NCBI GenBank assembly: GCA_947259115.1
Contig: CAMYKS010000003.1
Span: forward strand, 1-64,000
Length of the DNA stretch: 64,000 bases
Origin: an uncultured Desulfobulbaceae bacterium
Lineage (GTDB): Bacteria > Desulfobacterota > Desulfobulbia > Desulfobulbales > BM004
Direction: 5' to 3'
Part shown: positions 44,030 to 52,993 of the stretch, piece by piece
Layout: every line of letters begins with the position of its first letter
Numbering within the stretch: position 1 is the stretch's first letter
Program-made: the position numbers and the translations under genes
Notes under the pieces: generated by a model
The model's database searches: none
Seen by the model: only the letters and a program-made list of their open reading frames with translations
What the model was told of the DNA's origin: nothing

Positions 44030-44230
44030 GTGAGACAGTCCACGAATCGACGGAGACAACATTTCCCCAAGGGCCACATGGTGCAAGTGGGTCGAACTGC
44101 ATGCGGTGAGCGGTCACCGATGTTACGAAAGTGGCTACGTAAACCGAGCCAATACAAGGCCCGTGAGGTCGACGACGTGCTCGAACCTTCGCAGTGGGGA
44201 AATACGGGCACGAAGGAGGATCGGAAATGA
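44030..44230 (+). CDS. Possible small ORF before the TIR gene
   Basis: This 66-codon frame opens with GTG and ends in an ATGA overlap with the TIR start codon, as a coupled upstream gene would. It is strongly basic and GC-rich like the TIR gene. No family is recognised and no ribosome-binding site is seen, so it may be chance. It is listed because GC-rich DNA begins here. Confidence 0.25.
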   Translation: MRQSTNRRRQHFPKGHMVQVGRTACGERSPMLRKWLRKPSQYKAREVDDVLEPSQWGNTGTKEDRK

Positions 44231-45264
44231 GGAGAACGCTGTTCGTCAGCTACAGTCACACAGAGAACAAGGCGCACGAGTGGGTCGAACGCCTCAAGGC
44301 TTTCCTCGAGGGCGTACAGGAGACGTTGCCTCTCAGCGTGTGGTCCGACAAGGACATAGCGCCCGGTGAGGAGTGGCGCCGCAAGATCGAAGGGGCAATC
44401 ACCCAGGCTGGCGCGGCAGTGCTGCTGGTCGGCCGCGACTTTCTCGCCTCGAAGTTCATCAAGACTGAAGAGCTTCCGCCGCTTTTACGCGCACACGGCG
44501 AGGGCGCGCTACGCCTGTACATCCTCGTGGTGACGCACTGCCTGTGGGAGTTTTCCGCACTGGGCAAGTATCAGGCTTTCAACGACCCCAAGAACCCGCT
44601 GGAGGAGATGTCGAAGCCCGAGCAAAACCGTTGGCTCAACAATCTTTGTCGGAAGATCCTCGAGGATGCCAAGAGCACCGCTAGCGCCAGCACCCCAGAG
44701 GGTAGCAACGACTTAAGAGGGGGGCGTGCCGAATTCGAGTCCCTCGGAGTGCCGAGCGAGGATGTTTCCCCATGGCCCCAATCATCGCATGACGTACGGA
44801 GTACGATACACGCGATCCAGGGGCAGCTCGATCTCACGCGAGCAACGTTCGACGAGCAGCTCCCACTGCGCGATGCGCTATACGCCGCGCTGAGTGCCCG
44901 GCTCAACATAACGGGGCACATCGAGTTCGAGCCGTTCTTCCTGCGGTACTACGACAGCATGAACGCGGATGAGCGCGAAACCTTCGGTAAGATCCGCGCG
45001 CTGACCGAAGGCCCGATGCAAAGGGGGAACCGGGAGATCCTGAGGCTGGTCGAGACAACTCCCGAGGTGCGTACCGAGCTGCCGATCGTCGCAGCGCTGA
45101 AAACGCACCTCATTGTCTGGCTCGACAAGTACGACCGCGTATTCGTCACGGAGAAGCGCATGTGCCTGCTCTACGTAGGCGTCGAGGAAGGTGTGCCGTT
45201 CCCGTTTGGCGTCGACGCGATGGTGAGCGAGTGGCTCGCCACCAGTGACTCGCGAACCGGTTAA
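44227..45264 (+). CDS. TIR-domain protein (solo, possible defence effector)
   Basis: This 345-residue protein starts with a bacterial TIR domain (residues 1-120): RTLFVSYSHTENKAHEWVER, LSVWSDKDIAPGEEWRRKIE, AAVLLVGRDFLASKFIKTEE and LPPLL. The Glu in the KTEELPPLL segment is where NADase TIRs have their catalytic Glu. The C-terminal half (about 190-345), with HIEFEPFFLRYYDSMNADER and KTHLIVWLDKYDRVFVTEKR, is unassigned and may sense a trigger. GGAGG precedes the ATG. Its GC content is clearly higher than its neighbours, and small repeats bound it at 43742-44013 and 45322-45505, both signs of transfer. TIR NADases are used in several antiphage systems, but no partner gene is beside it. Confidence 0.85.
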   Translation: MRRTLFVSYSHTENKAHEWVERLKAFLEGVQETLPLSVWSDKDIAPGEEWRRKIEGAITQAGAAVLLVGRDFLASKFIKTEELPPLLRAHGEGALRLYILVVTHCLWEFSALGKYQAFNDPKNPLEEMSKPEQNRWLNNLCRKILEDAKSTASASTPEGSNDLRGGRAEFESLGVPSEDVSPWPQSSHDVRSTIHAIQGQLDLTRATFDEQLPLRDALYAALSARLNITGHIEFEPFFLRYYDSMNADERETFGKIRALTEGPMQRGNREILRLVETTPEVRTELPIVAALKTHLIVWLDKYDRVFVTEKRMCLLYVGVEEGVPFPFGVDAMVSEWLATSDSRTG

Positions 45265-45321
45265 ATAGGAGGTGGTCCTCACCGACGACAATCCTCATGA
45301 CCAGGTGGATTTGAAGTGGAG

Positions 45322-45346
45322 AAAAGGGGTCATCAAGTCTGCTTTT
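45322..45346. repeat. Interrupted AAAAGGGGTCTGCT repeat, right of the TIR gene
   Basis: AAAAGGGGTCATCAAGTCTG followed by CTTTT has the consensus AAAAGGGGTCTGCTTTT with an eight-base insertion. It lies where GC-rich DNA gives way to AT-rich DNA, about 60 bases after the TIR stop. It matches 43742-43760 in orientation. Confidence 0.5.
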
Positions 45347-45392
45347 GACTTTTAGCTGTAGTCATAATACTAGACAAAATTCCGGACAAATT

Positions 45393-45505
45393 CCAAATTC
45401 CGGTAACACCATACTTCCAAATTCCGGGGACACCATACTTAATTCACAACCATATAGTCACAAATTCCGGGGACACCATACTTAATTCACAACCATATAG
45501 TCACA
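45393..45505. repeat. Three tandem RAYT-end repeats
   Basis: Copies begin at 45393 (short, diverged), 45417 and 45461, the last two about 44 bases each and nearly identical. Each contains AATTCCGGGGACACCATACT, the complement of the 369-394 segment beside the RAYT gene, then AATTCACAACCATATAGTCA. A further diverged trace (AAGAACGGTGTCCTCAGAA) follows at about 45508. These look like RAYT end sequences left by repeated insertion or duplication. Confidence 0.65.
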
Positions 45506-45569
45506 ATTAAGAACGGTGTCCTCAGAACTCTCCACACCTGCGGGTTACCATAAGTGGCGAGGTGATATT

Positions 45570-45956
45570 ATGAATTACCTTAATAAAATAGTGGTTCCTG
45601 TTTTGCTTACAGGAGTTTGGGTCAACCTCTCAGAGTTTGTAAGAAACGAACTCCTTCTTAAATCTTATTGGGTTGAGCATTATCAGCAACTTGGCATGTT
45701 ATTTCCTTCCAAGCCTGTCAACGGTGCTGTCTGGGCAATTTGGGGTTTTTTGTTTGCTACAGTTATTTTTATTATCTCAAGAAAATTCAACTTGATTCAA
45801 ACAGCATTGCTAAGCTGGTCTGTCGCATTCGTACTTATGTGGATTGTTTTTTGGAACATGGGCGTGTTACCTGGTGGGATTTTATATTTTGCAATTCCCT
45901 TGAGCTTGTTTGAAGCTTTTGTTGGTGCCTATATCTGCAAAAGAATGTCCCGATGA
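45570..45956 (+). CDS. Four-helix membrane protein of unknown function
   Basis: This 128-residue protein has about four hydrophobic segments: VVPVLLTGVWVNL, AVWAIWGFLFATVIFIISRK, ALLSWSVAFVLMWIVFWNM and LYFAIPLSLFEAFVGAYI. No family is recognised. GAGGTG lies before the ATG at 45570; the frame is open to 45516, where it would run back into the RAYT repeats. Its stop overlaps the next gene's start by ATGA, so the pair is coupled. Confidence 0.65.
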   Translation: MNYLNKIVVPVLLTGVWVNLSEFVRNELLLKSYWVEHYQQLGMLFPSKPVNGAVWAIWGFLFATVIFIISRKFNLIQTALLSWSVAFVLMWIVFWNMGVLPGGILYFAIPLSLFEAFVGAYICKRMSR

Positions 45957-46686
45957 GTCTTTCAGAAATAGCTGAAACAGCTATAACCGCATACGGGGGA
46001 CGTACTCTTTGGCAATGTGCAAAGTATATAGAGGCTACGATAAGCGCATCCGGCCTGGCGTTTACATTAAAAGGCAGGCCTTTTTTCCGGCATGGAAAAT
46101 AGTTGGAGATATTCACAGACCTTTTTGCAAATTATCTCCTATTGGTCGTGATCCTGGAATTATAGGTGTTCTTGATGGTGACGATGTCCGCTTGGAAAAT
46201 GAACACGGTGTAGTCATTTCTGAGCGCAAAAATGCTTGGGATTATTTCACATGTGGCAGAAGATTATTCTGCTGGGATGACATGGATATGTCCTATTTCG
46301 CAAATTATGCGTTTTGGAATTACTTTACCTTGCCCGCATTACTTATGCGCGATGACATTGCCTTGAAGGAGCTTGAACCGGGGCGGCTGGAGGCTCGATT
46401 TCCTGAAAAAATTCCGACGCACTGCCGCGTTCAGCAATTCAGGTTTGACCGTCAAACAGGGTTGTTAATTCAGCACAACTATACTGCAGAAATCATTAGC
46501 AGGTTTGCAAACGCTGCCCATGAAATTTTGGGGCATGCTGAAAAAAATGGAGTTGTTTACACCTCTAGAAGGCGAGTGACCCCAAGGGGGCCGAGAGGAA
46601 ATCCATTTAAGCGCCCGGTGTTGATTCATATTGAAGTACATGATTTCAGGTTGTTAAATAATAAACCGTGGTCCGTCCCCTATTGA
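45953..46686 (+). pseudogene. Conserved hypothetical protein, frameshifted in a T tract
   Basis: The frame starts at 45953 with MSLSEIAETAITAYGGRTLW and stops early at about 46101, but one extra T in the six-T run at 46081-46086 would give GRPFFPAWKIVGDIHRPFCK and continue to 46686 as one protein of about 244 residues. The second part alone (from 46009) reads LSPIGRDPGIIGVLDGDDVR, RRLFCWDDMDMSYFANYA and YTSRRRVTPRGPRGNPFKRP. It looks like a conserved family of unknown function seen in several proteobacteria. It could be inactive, be rescued by slippage on the T run, or be a sequencing error. Confidence 0.65.
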
Positions 46687-46698
46687 CAACACGGGGAT

Positions 46699-48219
46699 TT
46701 AACTTATTGGTTCAGGATAGTCGTAGGCATCTTCGATCTCATCTTCGAGAAGCTGCATGGTTAGACCGATTTCGTCATGGATTTTCTGCCGCAGTCCTTT
46801 CAGAGCCGGATGAATAAGCAGACTGTTTTTCAAGTTTTCTGCAGTATGCTGAAGCGCGGCAGATAGTTCAGCAAGTTTTATACCATCTTTTGAGCGCTTC
46901 CTGGCGAGATATTTTGCATATTTCAGGATATGGAGTCGATTCCCCTGGAGAAAAACGACTTCCAGCATTTCATAGATCAGGTTTGCCTGAATGCGCAATG
47001 TTTCAGGGTCCATTTTCGAGTAGGTCGGATAGATTTCATTATTGGCTGCATCCTTAAGATGGCGTACATGACGCTCGACGATCTCTTCCCTGTTTTCAAT
47101 CATCACCTCGTAGATCTTCAGATCCGGCCTGGCTTCACTTTTTTTAATGGCCATTGCCAGGTTGCGGCTTTCCCAAAGGTTTGGGTGGATCTTCATGTTT
47201 TCGATAAGAAAAAGCATCCGGCGGGTAATGTGAAAGCGCCTGCGCGGCTGGAAATCGAGAAGCCTGCGCGCGGAAGATGCGTCCACTTCCATCTTCCGGT
47301 CAATATATTTCAGCATCCAGGTTCTTTCAAAGGGCGGCTTGCCGGTCATTTTACCCATGAGCTCCATAGCGAAAATGCCGACCCAGGCAAGCCAGACCGG
47401 AATGGTATGCTGGGTAAGTTTCACGCCGTAATAATAACGCGAGGCGATGTCAAAGAGCTCATTCTGGGAAACACAACCGTCCCGGCTGGCCACAATAACG
47501 TCAAGGGCTGAGAGTTGTTCATGATTTTTCATTATATTCGAAAACAGATTGCTAAGGTCTTGAACATGGAGATAGGGGAGCGCGGTTTCCCCTTTTCCAG
47601 GCATGAAGCCGGCCTTCACTCCACCGGAAAGCCAGTTTTTTAGCAATATGTAGAGTGGACCGTACTCACACCAGTCGCTGAAAATTGCGGCAAGCCGGAC
47701 AATGGTGCATGGAAATTGTTTTGAAAATTCGTGGATCAGTTCCTCGGCTGCAATTTTGCTGCGTGCGTAGGGAATGCTTGCGTCAAGGGGGCTGTGTTCA
47801 TCCAGCGCCCGGTCTGATGCTGTGTAATCTGAAACGGCAAGTGAACTTGAGAAGACGAATCGTTTTATATTGAGCTTTGCAGCATTTTCAAGAAGATAAC
47901 GGGTTCCGTCTACATTCGTCAGCTGGTACTCGGGATTATCTTTGTTTGTGAAATCATAAAACCCGGCAAAATGGAATAGAAAATCAACTCCTCCCTGGGC
48001 AGCGATGTCATCGATGGTCCGGCGGATATTTTTTTCTATAGAAATATCACAGCGTTGCCAGAGTATATTGCTATGAGAAGGCACCCCGGCATCTTCCTGG
48101 CTGCGCCTGGCAAGAGCGTAGATAATGCACTGATCCTTGACCCTTTCGATGAAGTTGCGACCGACGAACCCTGAGGCTCCGGTGACCAGGATTACTTTCC
48201 GTTTTGCATTGTTTGCCAT
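46699..48219 (-). CDS. NAD-dependent epimerase/dehydratase with C-terminal extension
   Basis: This 506-residue protein begins with an extended SDR domain (residues 1-310): VILVTGASGFVGRNFIERVK (NAD site), DFLFHFAGFYDF, FVFSSSLAVSDYTASDRALD and YARSKIAAEELIHEFSKQFP, the Tyr-x3-Lys catalytic pair. The remainder (about 330-506) is a helical region with no recognised fold. Its substrate is unknown; the fold suits NDP-sugars or steroid-like compounds. Starts at 48219, 48234 and 48261 are possible; none has a strong ribosome-binding site. A 25-base palindrome lies just upstream at 48281. The gene ends close to the convergent frameshifted gene. Confidence 0.8.
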   Translation of the reverse strand: MANNAKRKVILVTGASGFVGRNFIERVKDQCIIYALARRSQEDAGVPSHSNILWQRCDISIEKNIRRTIDDIAAQGGVDFLFHFAGFYDFTNKDNPEYQLTNVDGTRYLLENAAKLNIKRFVFSSSLAVSDYTASDRALDEHSPLDASIPYARSKIAAEELIHEFSKQFPCTIVRLAAIFSDWCEYGPLYILLKNWLSGGVKAGFMPGKGETALPYLHVQDLSNLFSNIMKNHEQLSALDVIVASRDGCVSQNELFDIASRYYYGVKLTQHTIPVWLAWVGIFAMELMGKMTGKPPFERTWMLKYIDRKMEVDASSARRLLDFQPRRRFHITRRMLFLIENMKIHPNLWESRNLAMAIKKSEARPDLKIYEVMIENREEIVERHVRHLKDAANNEIYPTYSKMDPETLRIQANLIYEMLEVVFLQGNRLHILKYAKYLARKRSKDGIKLAELSAALQHTAENLKNSLLIHPALKGLRQKIHDEIGLTMQLLEDEIEDAYDYPEPIS

Positions 48220-48280
48220 GACAGATCTTCGCATATGAAATTCATGGTGAAAATGAGGCATCCACTGAACTGGAACGGTT

Positions 48281-48305
48281 TGACCGTGATCATTGATCAG
48301 GGTCA
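48281..48305. promoter_or_regulatory. 25-bp palindrome before the epimerase gene
   Basis: The 12-base half-sites TGACCGTGATCA and TGATCAGGGTCA face each other around a central T, with one mismatched pair. The site is 20 bases upstream of the most distal start codon. Length and symmetry fit an operator for a dimeric repressor or activator. There is no T run for a terminator. It could also be a terminator-like structure from upstream, but the neighbour there ends leftward at 48407 in the same direction. Confidence 0.55.
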
Positions 48306-48406
48306 GGCCGGTTTAACATAGTCAACCCTATTTTTTATATAGTTATTCCCAGGGGCAGGATATTTTTCAAACATGAGTGACTCTAATCCTGTACAAGAAA
48401 GAATGA

Positions 48407-50563
48407 TCACAACAATTCCCCGAAATAGTTAAAGGTCGAGAGTTTTCTCCTAGCCCCTTTTCCGGTCAACTCCCTGCCTATTTCATCCATCTCTCTCCTG
48501 TTTATCTTGCGGTGGCAAAGATCTATGACGCCGTACTTTATTCCCAGGCGTGACAGTTCAGGCAATATGGACAGTAATGAGAAAGGATTCTCAGCCAGGG
48601 CTATTGTGGAGTGGTAGGCTTTGCGCAGGATGAAAGTTTCGCCCTTGGGGCTCACTAAGGGTTGCTCATAGAGAAAATGATCCGCCATGGAACGCGCGGT
48701 AAAAAGGGGCGGTGTACCATAGAGAGTCATGCCCAGATCAATTCCTGCCATTGCTGCAGTCTTGCTGCCCGCCAATTCCGCCAGGCTTTTTTTGTCAATC
48801 TCGATGGCAACCTGTGCTCTTTGCAGCTGCAGAGAGGCAAGGACATGCAGTCCGAGGGAATTAAGAATGTTTAAAGTATAATCACCATGCAGATTCACCC
48901 TGTCTTTTTTGCTGAAAAACAACTTCTGGCCTATATGGGCAATCTGCCAGGTCATGAATTTATTCTTCAAAAGCTCCCCGATGGATTTCCTGAAAAAATC
49001 CACTTCATTCTCCATTATGACCGGAGGCAGGCACCAGGTCATCTTATGCTGGAATTTTTTAACGATTTTTTTCATACGTTGAAAATCTGTAAAGGTTTTT
49101 CGGTTCAACTCCACGAGGAATAATTCAGGTACAACAGGCAAGCGGAGTTTCAGTACCAGCAGATCATCAACTTTTAAATAAAGAGCCCTTTGGGGTCCAC
49201 CCCGGCCCCGGCCTTTTTTCATGAGCCCAGACCCAGGTCTCTTCCTCCTGCCGGGCGCCGATTCAAACCTCCTGTTAATTTCCGTAACTTTCTGCTTTAT
49301 GCTGCGCTGTAATTTTGTAACCGACCCGTTGAATTTATCCGGGGCAAGGGCCGACACGTCTTTTTCTGCTTTTCTCGCTGCGCGGCTGTCTACCTTGAAG
49401 AAGCTGTCTCCCTTTTTAACACGTGCCGGGACTTCAAGAACAACACTCTCTCCCGGTGCTCCATGGGACACCTTGCGACCATTCTTTACCAGGCTGCGCA
49501 GGGAAAAAGCAACCCTTTCTCCTGTCTCCTCCTGATGCAAACGCAGTCGGTCTCCAGCCTGTAGCGGCTGTTTAAGAGTCAATGACACCCTGCCTTTCCC
49601 GTTAACTTTCCCGGCACGTCCAAGGTACATGCCGATATTGCCTGAATGGTATGGCGATATCAACTCTTTTGCCTGGGGAGTATTAAAATAACCCCGGCTG
49701 GTTTTTCTGCCCATGGCCTGGTCCAGGAGCACTCGCGCATGGCCAAGGGCTTCCCTGTCTCCGGCAGCTGCGTCAATGACCATGCGGTATGCCCTGACAA
49801 CTGACACCACATAATGGGCGCTTCGCAGGCGCCCCTCAATCTTAAAAGAGGACACGCCGGCCCTGGCAAGTTTGTGGACGAGATCAATGGAACCGAGATC
49901 ATTCATTGAAAAGAGATAGCCGGGCTTCTGTCCTTTGCGGCTCCAGTTATAGCGCCTTCTGCAGGGCTGCACACAACGGCCTCGGAGTCCGCTCTTGCCG
50001 CCGAGGTAACTGCTGAATAAGCAAAGGCCTGAATAGCTGAAACAGAGGGCACCGTGGATAAAAATCTCCAGTTCAACCCGGCACTTCTTTGCTATGGCTG
50101 TTATCTCCTTGATTGTAAGTTCCCGGGCCAGCACTATGCGTTCAAAGCCCATATTTTTAAACTGCTGGACCGCAAGGGAGTTGTGGGCGCCCAGCAGGGT
50201 GCTGGCATGGATGCGCAAGCCTGGGAAATAATTTCTGCAGAGATGGTAGACACCCAGATCCTGGATGATTAAAGCGTCGGGTTGCATTGCCTCCAGCATG
50301 GCAAGCGTTTCCACCGCCTGCGGAATTTCATTTTCCTGCAACAAACTGTTCGCTGCCAGGTACAATTTGACCCCTTTTTCATGGGCAAATTGTATCATGG
50401 CCGCTATTTCTGCCAGGCTGAAATCTTTGGCCAAGGCACGGGCATTTAAGGCAGGCGCCCCAATATAAACTGCATCCGCTCCCGCCTCTATTGCCTTTTC
50501 AAAGACATTGATTGAGCCGGCAGGCGCCAGTAGCTCAGGTTTTTGTTTCTGCCAGTCAGCCAT
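48407..50563 (-). CDS. Peptidase U32-family protein (RlhA/YdcP-like)
   Basis: This 718-residue protein begins with ELLAPAGSINVFEKAIEAGA and carries the U32 signature EIFIHGALCFSYSGLCLFSS, then GRCVQPCRRRY, four Cys that may bind a cluster. Family members characterised so far hydroxylate RNA: RlhA acts on 23S C2501 and TrhP on tRNA U34, and they are not proven peptidases. The length and the C-terminal parts (residues about 440-718) fit the long RlhA-like branch. It lies 12 bases after the rhomboid gene on the same strand, so both probably share a transcript. Confidence 0.85.
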   Translation of the reverse strand: MADWQKQKPELLAPAGSINVFEKAIEAGADAVYIGAPALNARALAKDFSLAEIAAMIQFAHEKGVKLYLAANSLLQENEIPQAVETLAMLEAMQPDALIIQDLGVYHLCRNYFPGLRIHASTLLGAHNSLAVQQFKNMGFERIVLARELTIKEITAIAKKCRVELEIFIHGALCFSYSGLCLFSSYLGGKSGLRGRCVQPCRRRYNWSRKGQKPGYLFSMNDLGSIDLVHKLARAGVSSFKIEGRLRSAHYVVSVVRAYRMVIDAAAGDREALGHARVLLDQAMGRKTSRGYFNTPQAKELISPYHSGNIGMYLGRAGKVNGKGRVSLTLKQPLQAGDRLRLHQEETGERVAFSLRSLVKNGRKVSHGAPGESVVLEVPARVKKGDSFFKVDSRAARKAEKDVSALAPDKFNGSVTKLQRSIKQKVTEINRRFESAPGRRKRPGSGLMKKGRGRGGPQRALYLKVDDLLVLKLRLPVVPELFLVELNRKTFTDFQRMKKIVKKFQHKMTWCLPPVIMENEVDFFRKSIGELLKNKFMTWQIAHIGQKLFFSKKDRVNLHGDYTLNILNSLGLHVLASLQLQRAQVAIEIDKKSLAELAGSKTAAMAGIDLGMTLYGTPPLFTARSMADHFLYEQPLVSPKGETFILRKAYHSTIALAENPFSLLSILPELSRLGIKYGVIDLCHRKINRREMDEIGRELTGKGARRKLSTFNYFGELL

Positions 50564-50575
50564 ATTCGTTAACTA

Positions 50576-51301
50576 CTAGCGGCTTAAACGCCTTATCTTC
50601 TTCTCAGACTGGATAACCGGCCGCTGCCAGTCTTTGCAGCGGAACACCTGCAGGAGTATTACGCCTGCAGCAAAACCGCCCACATGGGCCCACCAGGCCA
50701 CGCCTCCTCCTGCCATCTTCTCTGCATTAAGTGAATAGGCCGAGCCCTGTACAATCTGGATGACAAACCAGAAACCCAGGAAAAAATAGGCAGGCAATTC
50801 TATGATATATATCAATATGAAAATGGGCAACAACGTCAGGATCCTGGCCTGTGGGTATGTGAGGAAATAGGCTCCGAGCACTCCTGATATTGCACCGCTG
50901 GCACCAATCATCGGAATGGCGGATTGGGGATTAGCCACAGCCTGGGCCGCCACTGAGGCTACTCCACAGAGTATAAAAAACAGGAGATAACGTCCATGTC
51001 CCATGCAGTCCTCAACATTATCTCCGAAAATCCAGAGCATCCACATATTCCCTATCAGATGCAGCAGATTGGCATGCAGAAACATTGAACTGAAAATAGG
51101 CAGAAATCCCGATGGGCTAAGCCAGTTGTCCGCCTGCTGGGCAAGAAAACGTGCCGGCACAAAACCAAAGGCGAATATTAACTGGTCAACCCTTTGACCG
51201 TAAGACATCTGGTATATAAAAAAAACGATATTGATGACAATCAGCCCGATATTGACAATGGGGAAATTTTTGGCCGGGATATTATCTTTAAGGGGGAACA
51301 T
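50576..51301 (-). CDS. Rhomboid intramembrane serine protease
   Basis: This 241-residue protein has six or more transmembrane helices and the rhomboid motifs: an N-terminal HANLLHLIGNMWMLWIFGD, catalytic Ser in MIGASGAISGVLGAYFLTYP, and catalytic His in WAHVGGFAAGVILL. It cleaves membrane-embedded proteins. A signature RVDQ..GFVPARF loop is present. It is upstream of the U32 gene. The start context shows no strong Shine-Dalgarno site. Confidence 0.92.
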   Translation of the reverse strand: MFPLKDNIPAKNFPIVNIGLIVINIVFFIYQMSYGQRVDQLIFAFGFVPARFLAQQADNWLSPSGFLPIFSSMFLHANLLHLIGNMWMLWIFGDNVEDCMGHGRYLLFFILCGVASVAAQAVANPQSAIPMIGASGAISGVLGAYFLTYPQARILTLLPIFILIYIIELPAYFFLGFWFVIQIVQGSAYSLNAEKMAGGGVAWWAHVGGFAAGVILLQVFRCKDWQRPVIQSEKKIRRLSR

Positions 51302-51432
51302 GTGGGGGATATCTGTTTACTGTTTCAAGTGAAAAAGAGTGAATCCATTCAAGATCATTTACACAATCCTGTAAAGATGGAAGCAGGGAAGAGGGTTTCT
51401 AGCAATACTGCATATAGCTGTATTGCCTTCTA

Positions 51433-52881
51433 TCATGCCTCATCGAAATCCAACTGTTGGGGCCATGGCCGCAAAAACTTGATTGTTGGCAGGGGTATGA
51501 CGAAATAAAAATTGTTGCCCTGGCTGGTGGCCTCATATCCCACGCGGCCGCCATGCAGTTCAATAACATGCTTGATAAAGGAAAGACCATGGCCTGTTCC
51601 CGGCTTTTTATAGCTGTTTATGCCCCGGAACCCTTCTGAATAAAGGGCTGACTCTTCATCTGCGGACAGGTGGTTGCCGGTGGTGAAAACATTGAATTTT
51701 ACGCCCCTCTGGTTTGGCCCGAAATAGTCATCAATTATTTCACGTCCATATGCCAACGCCTTTCTGGAGTTTCCCATTCCATCAATAATATCTTCCGTAT
51801 ATTTTACGGAATTGGAAAAAAGATTGGCATACACCTGCGACAGCAACCCCTTGTCAACCATGATGGGAATCTCTTCCTCATCCATGCCCTTTGGCCTGTC
51901 AATGGTTATTTTGTTTGTCTTCAGGCGGCTCTTGTACTGTTCCAGCTGCGGCAGGATGATCTCCTTTTCCACCCGGCATAGCTTAGGACGCAGAACCAGA
52001 TGCCCACGCTCAAAATGCTCCCTGCGGAATAAGCTTTCCAGAAAAAGACTGACATTGGCATGATGTTTAAGCATCTCGTTCTGGTAGCCCAGAAGATCTC
52101 TACGCAGGTTTGACATTTTGTCAATCATGGAATTACAGGCTTCGCTGCTCACTTCAGAGGTTTTCTTAACTTCTGCCATTTCCATTTCAAGTTCCTGCAA
52201 CTCGCCTATTTTCTTGCGGAGCTGGTTAAAAAGGTGCTTGAAGTACATATTGGGGATGATGACATTGTGTTCAATATCCATCACGAGGCTGCTGATGAAC
52301 TTGAGATGTTTGATGTTCTGCTGGGCCAATAGACGGTTGTGGAGCCTGAAACCGATACGGTTGGCATATTTCTTTAGAAAAAACAGATCCATTTCCGTGA
52401 GTTTCTCAAGGGGGAAAACCTCCAGCATGCCTAGAACCCTGATATCCATCCGCCATGGCTGGCGGTTTACACCTATCAAGTTGTTTTCCACCGGAGTATC
52501 CTGGGGCGGTTTTCTATATATCGGCACAACAAAGGAATTTTCAGTTTTGTAGGCCTGGTCACTCAGGTAAATGCCCGTAGGTATCGGACGCTGCTCCCGG
52601 ATAATGCCTTCCTTGCTGTTGCAAACCTGTTTAAGATGCTTCTCTTCATCATCGAGAAGGTAGAGCGAACTTTCAATCTGCATGGATTCAAGGAGTACGA
52701 CAACAGAAATACGATAAAAATCGTCCAGGCGATCATACTCCTGGACCAGGTCAAAAAAACTCTTTAACAGGTTGTTCTGCAGCGGACTGAAATCATAGCG
52801 CACATGGTCCTGCAGTTTCTCCCGCACGCGGGCTTGAATATGAAGCAGATCAATTCTGTTATTGGAAAAATCTTCTACCAT
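51433..52881 (-). CDS. Atypical sensor histidine kinase-like protein
   Basis: This 482-residue soluble protein has a GAF-like N-terminal region (residues about 40-185), a coiled-coil (MAEVKKTSEVSSEACNSMID and following) and a GHKL ATPase end. The N box is QVYANLFSNSVKYT and the G2 box is KPGTGHGLSFIKHVIELHGG. The usual DxGxG G1 box is missing: the corresponding stretch is VKFNVFTTGNHLSAD. A possible phosphoacceptor His lies in MLKHHANVSLFLE. It could be a degenerate kinase. GAGG lies 7 bases before the ATG. It is the next gene after pyrR on the same strand, 112 bases away. Confidence 0.8.
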   Translation of the reverse strand: MVEDFSNNRIDLLHIQARVREKLQDHVRYDFSPLQNNLLKSFFDLVQEYDRLDDFYRISVVVLLESMQIESSLYLLDDEEKHLKQVCNSKEGIIREQRPIPTGIYLSDQAYKTENSFVVPIYRKPPQDTPVENNLIGVNRQPWRMDIRVLGMLEVFPLEKLTEMDLFFLKKYANRIGFRLHNRLLAQQNIKHLKFISSLVMDIEHNVIIPNMYFKHLFNQLRKKIGELQELEMEMAEVKKTSEVSSEACNSMIDKMSNLRRDLLGYQNEMLKHHANVSLFLESLFRREHFERGHLVLRPKLCRVEKEIILPQLEQYKSRLKTNKITIDRPKGMDEEEIPIMVDKGLLSQVYANLFSNSVKYTEDIIDGMGNSRKALAYGREIIDDYFGPNQRGVKFNVFTTGNHLSADEESALYSEGFRGINSYKKPGTGHGLSFIKHVIELHGGRVGYEATSQGNNFYFVIPLPTIKFLRPWPQQLDFDEA

Positions 52882-52993
52882 ACATAACCTCTACCGGTGT
52901 GCTCAGTGCCGCTCCTGAAACCTACGCGGATATTCCCGACCCACCCTGGCGCTAAATCGGGTATACAATTTCCTGCAGCCATTATGGAGCAGC

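Noticed and set aside
44227-46686. A complete multi-gene antiphage system around the TIR gene
   Set aside because: No cyclase, Argonaute, STAND or other known TIR partner is adjacent; only a solo TIR gene can be supported.
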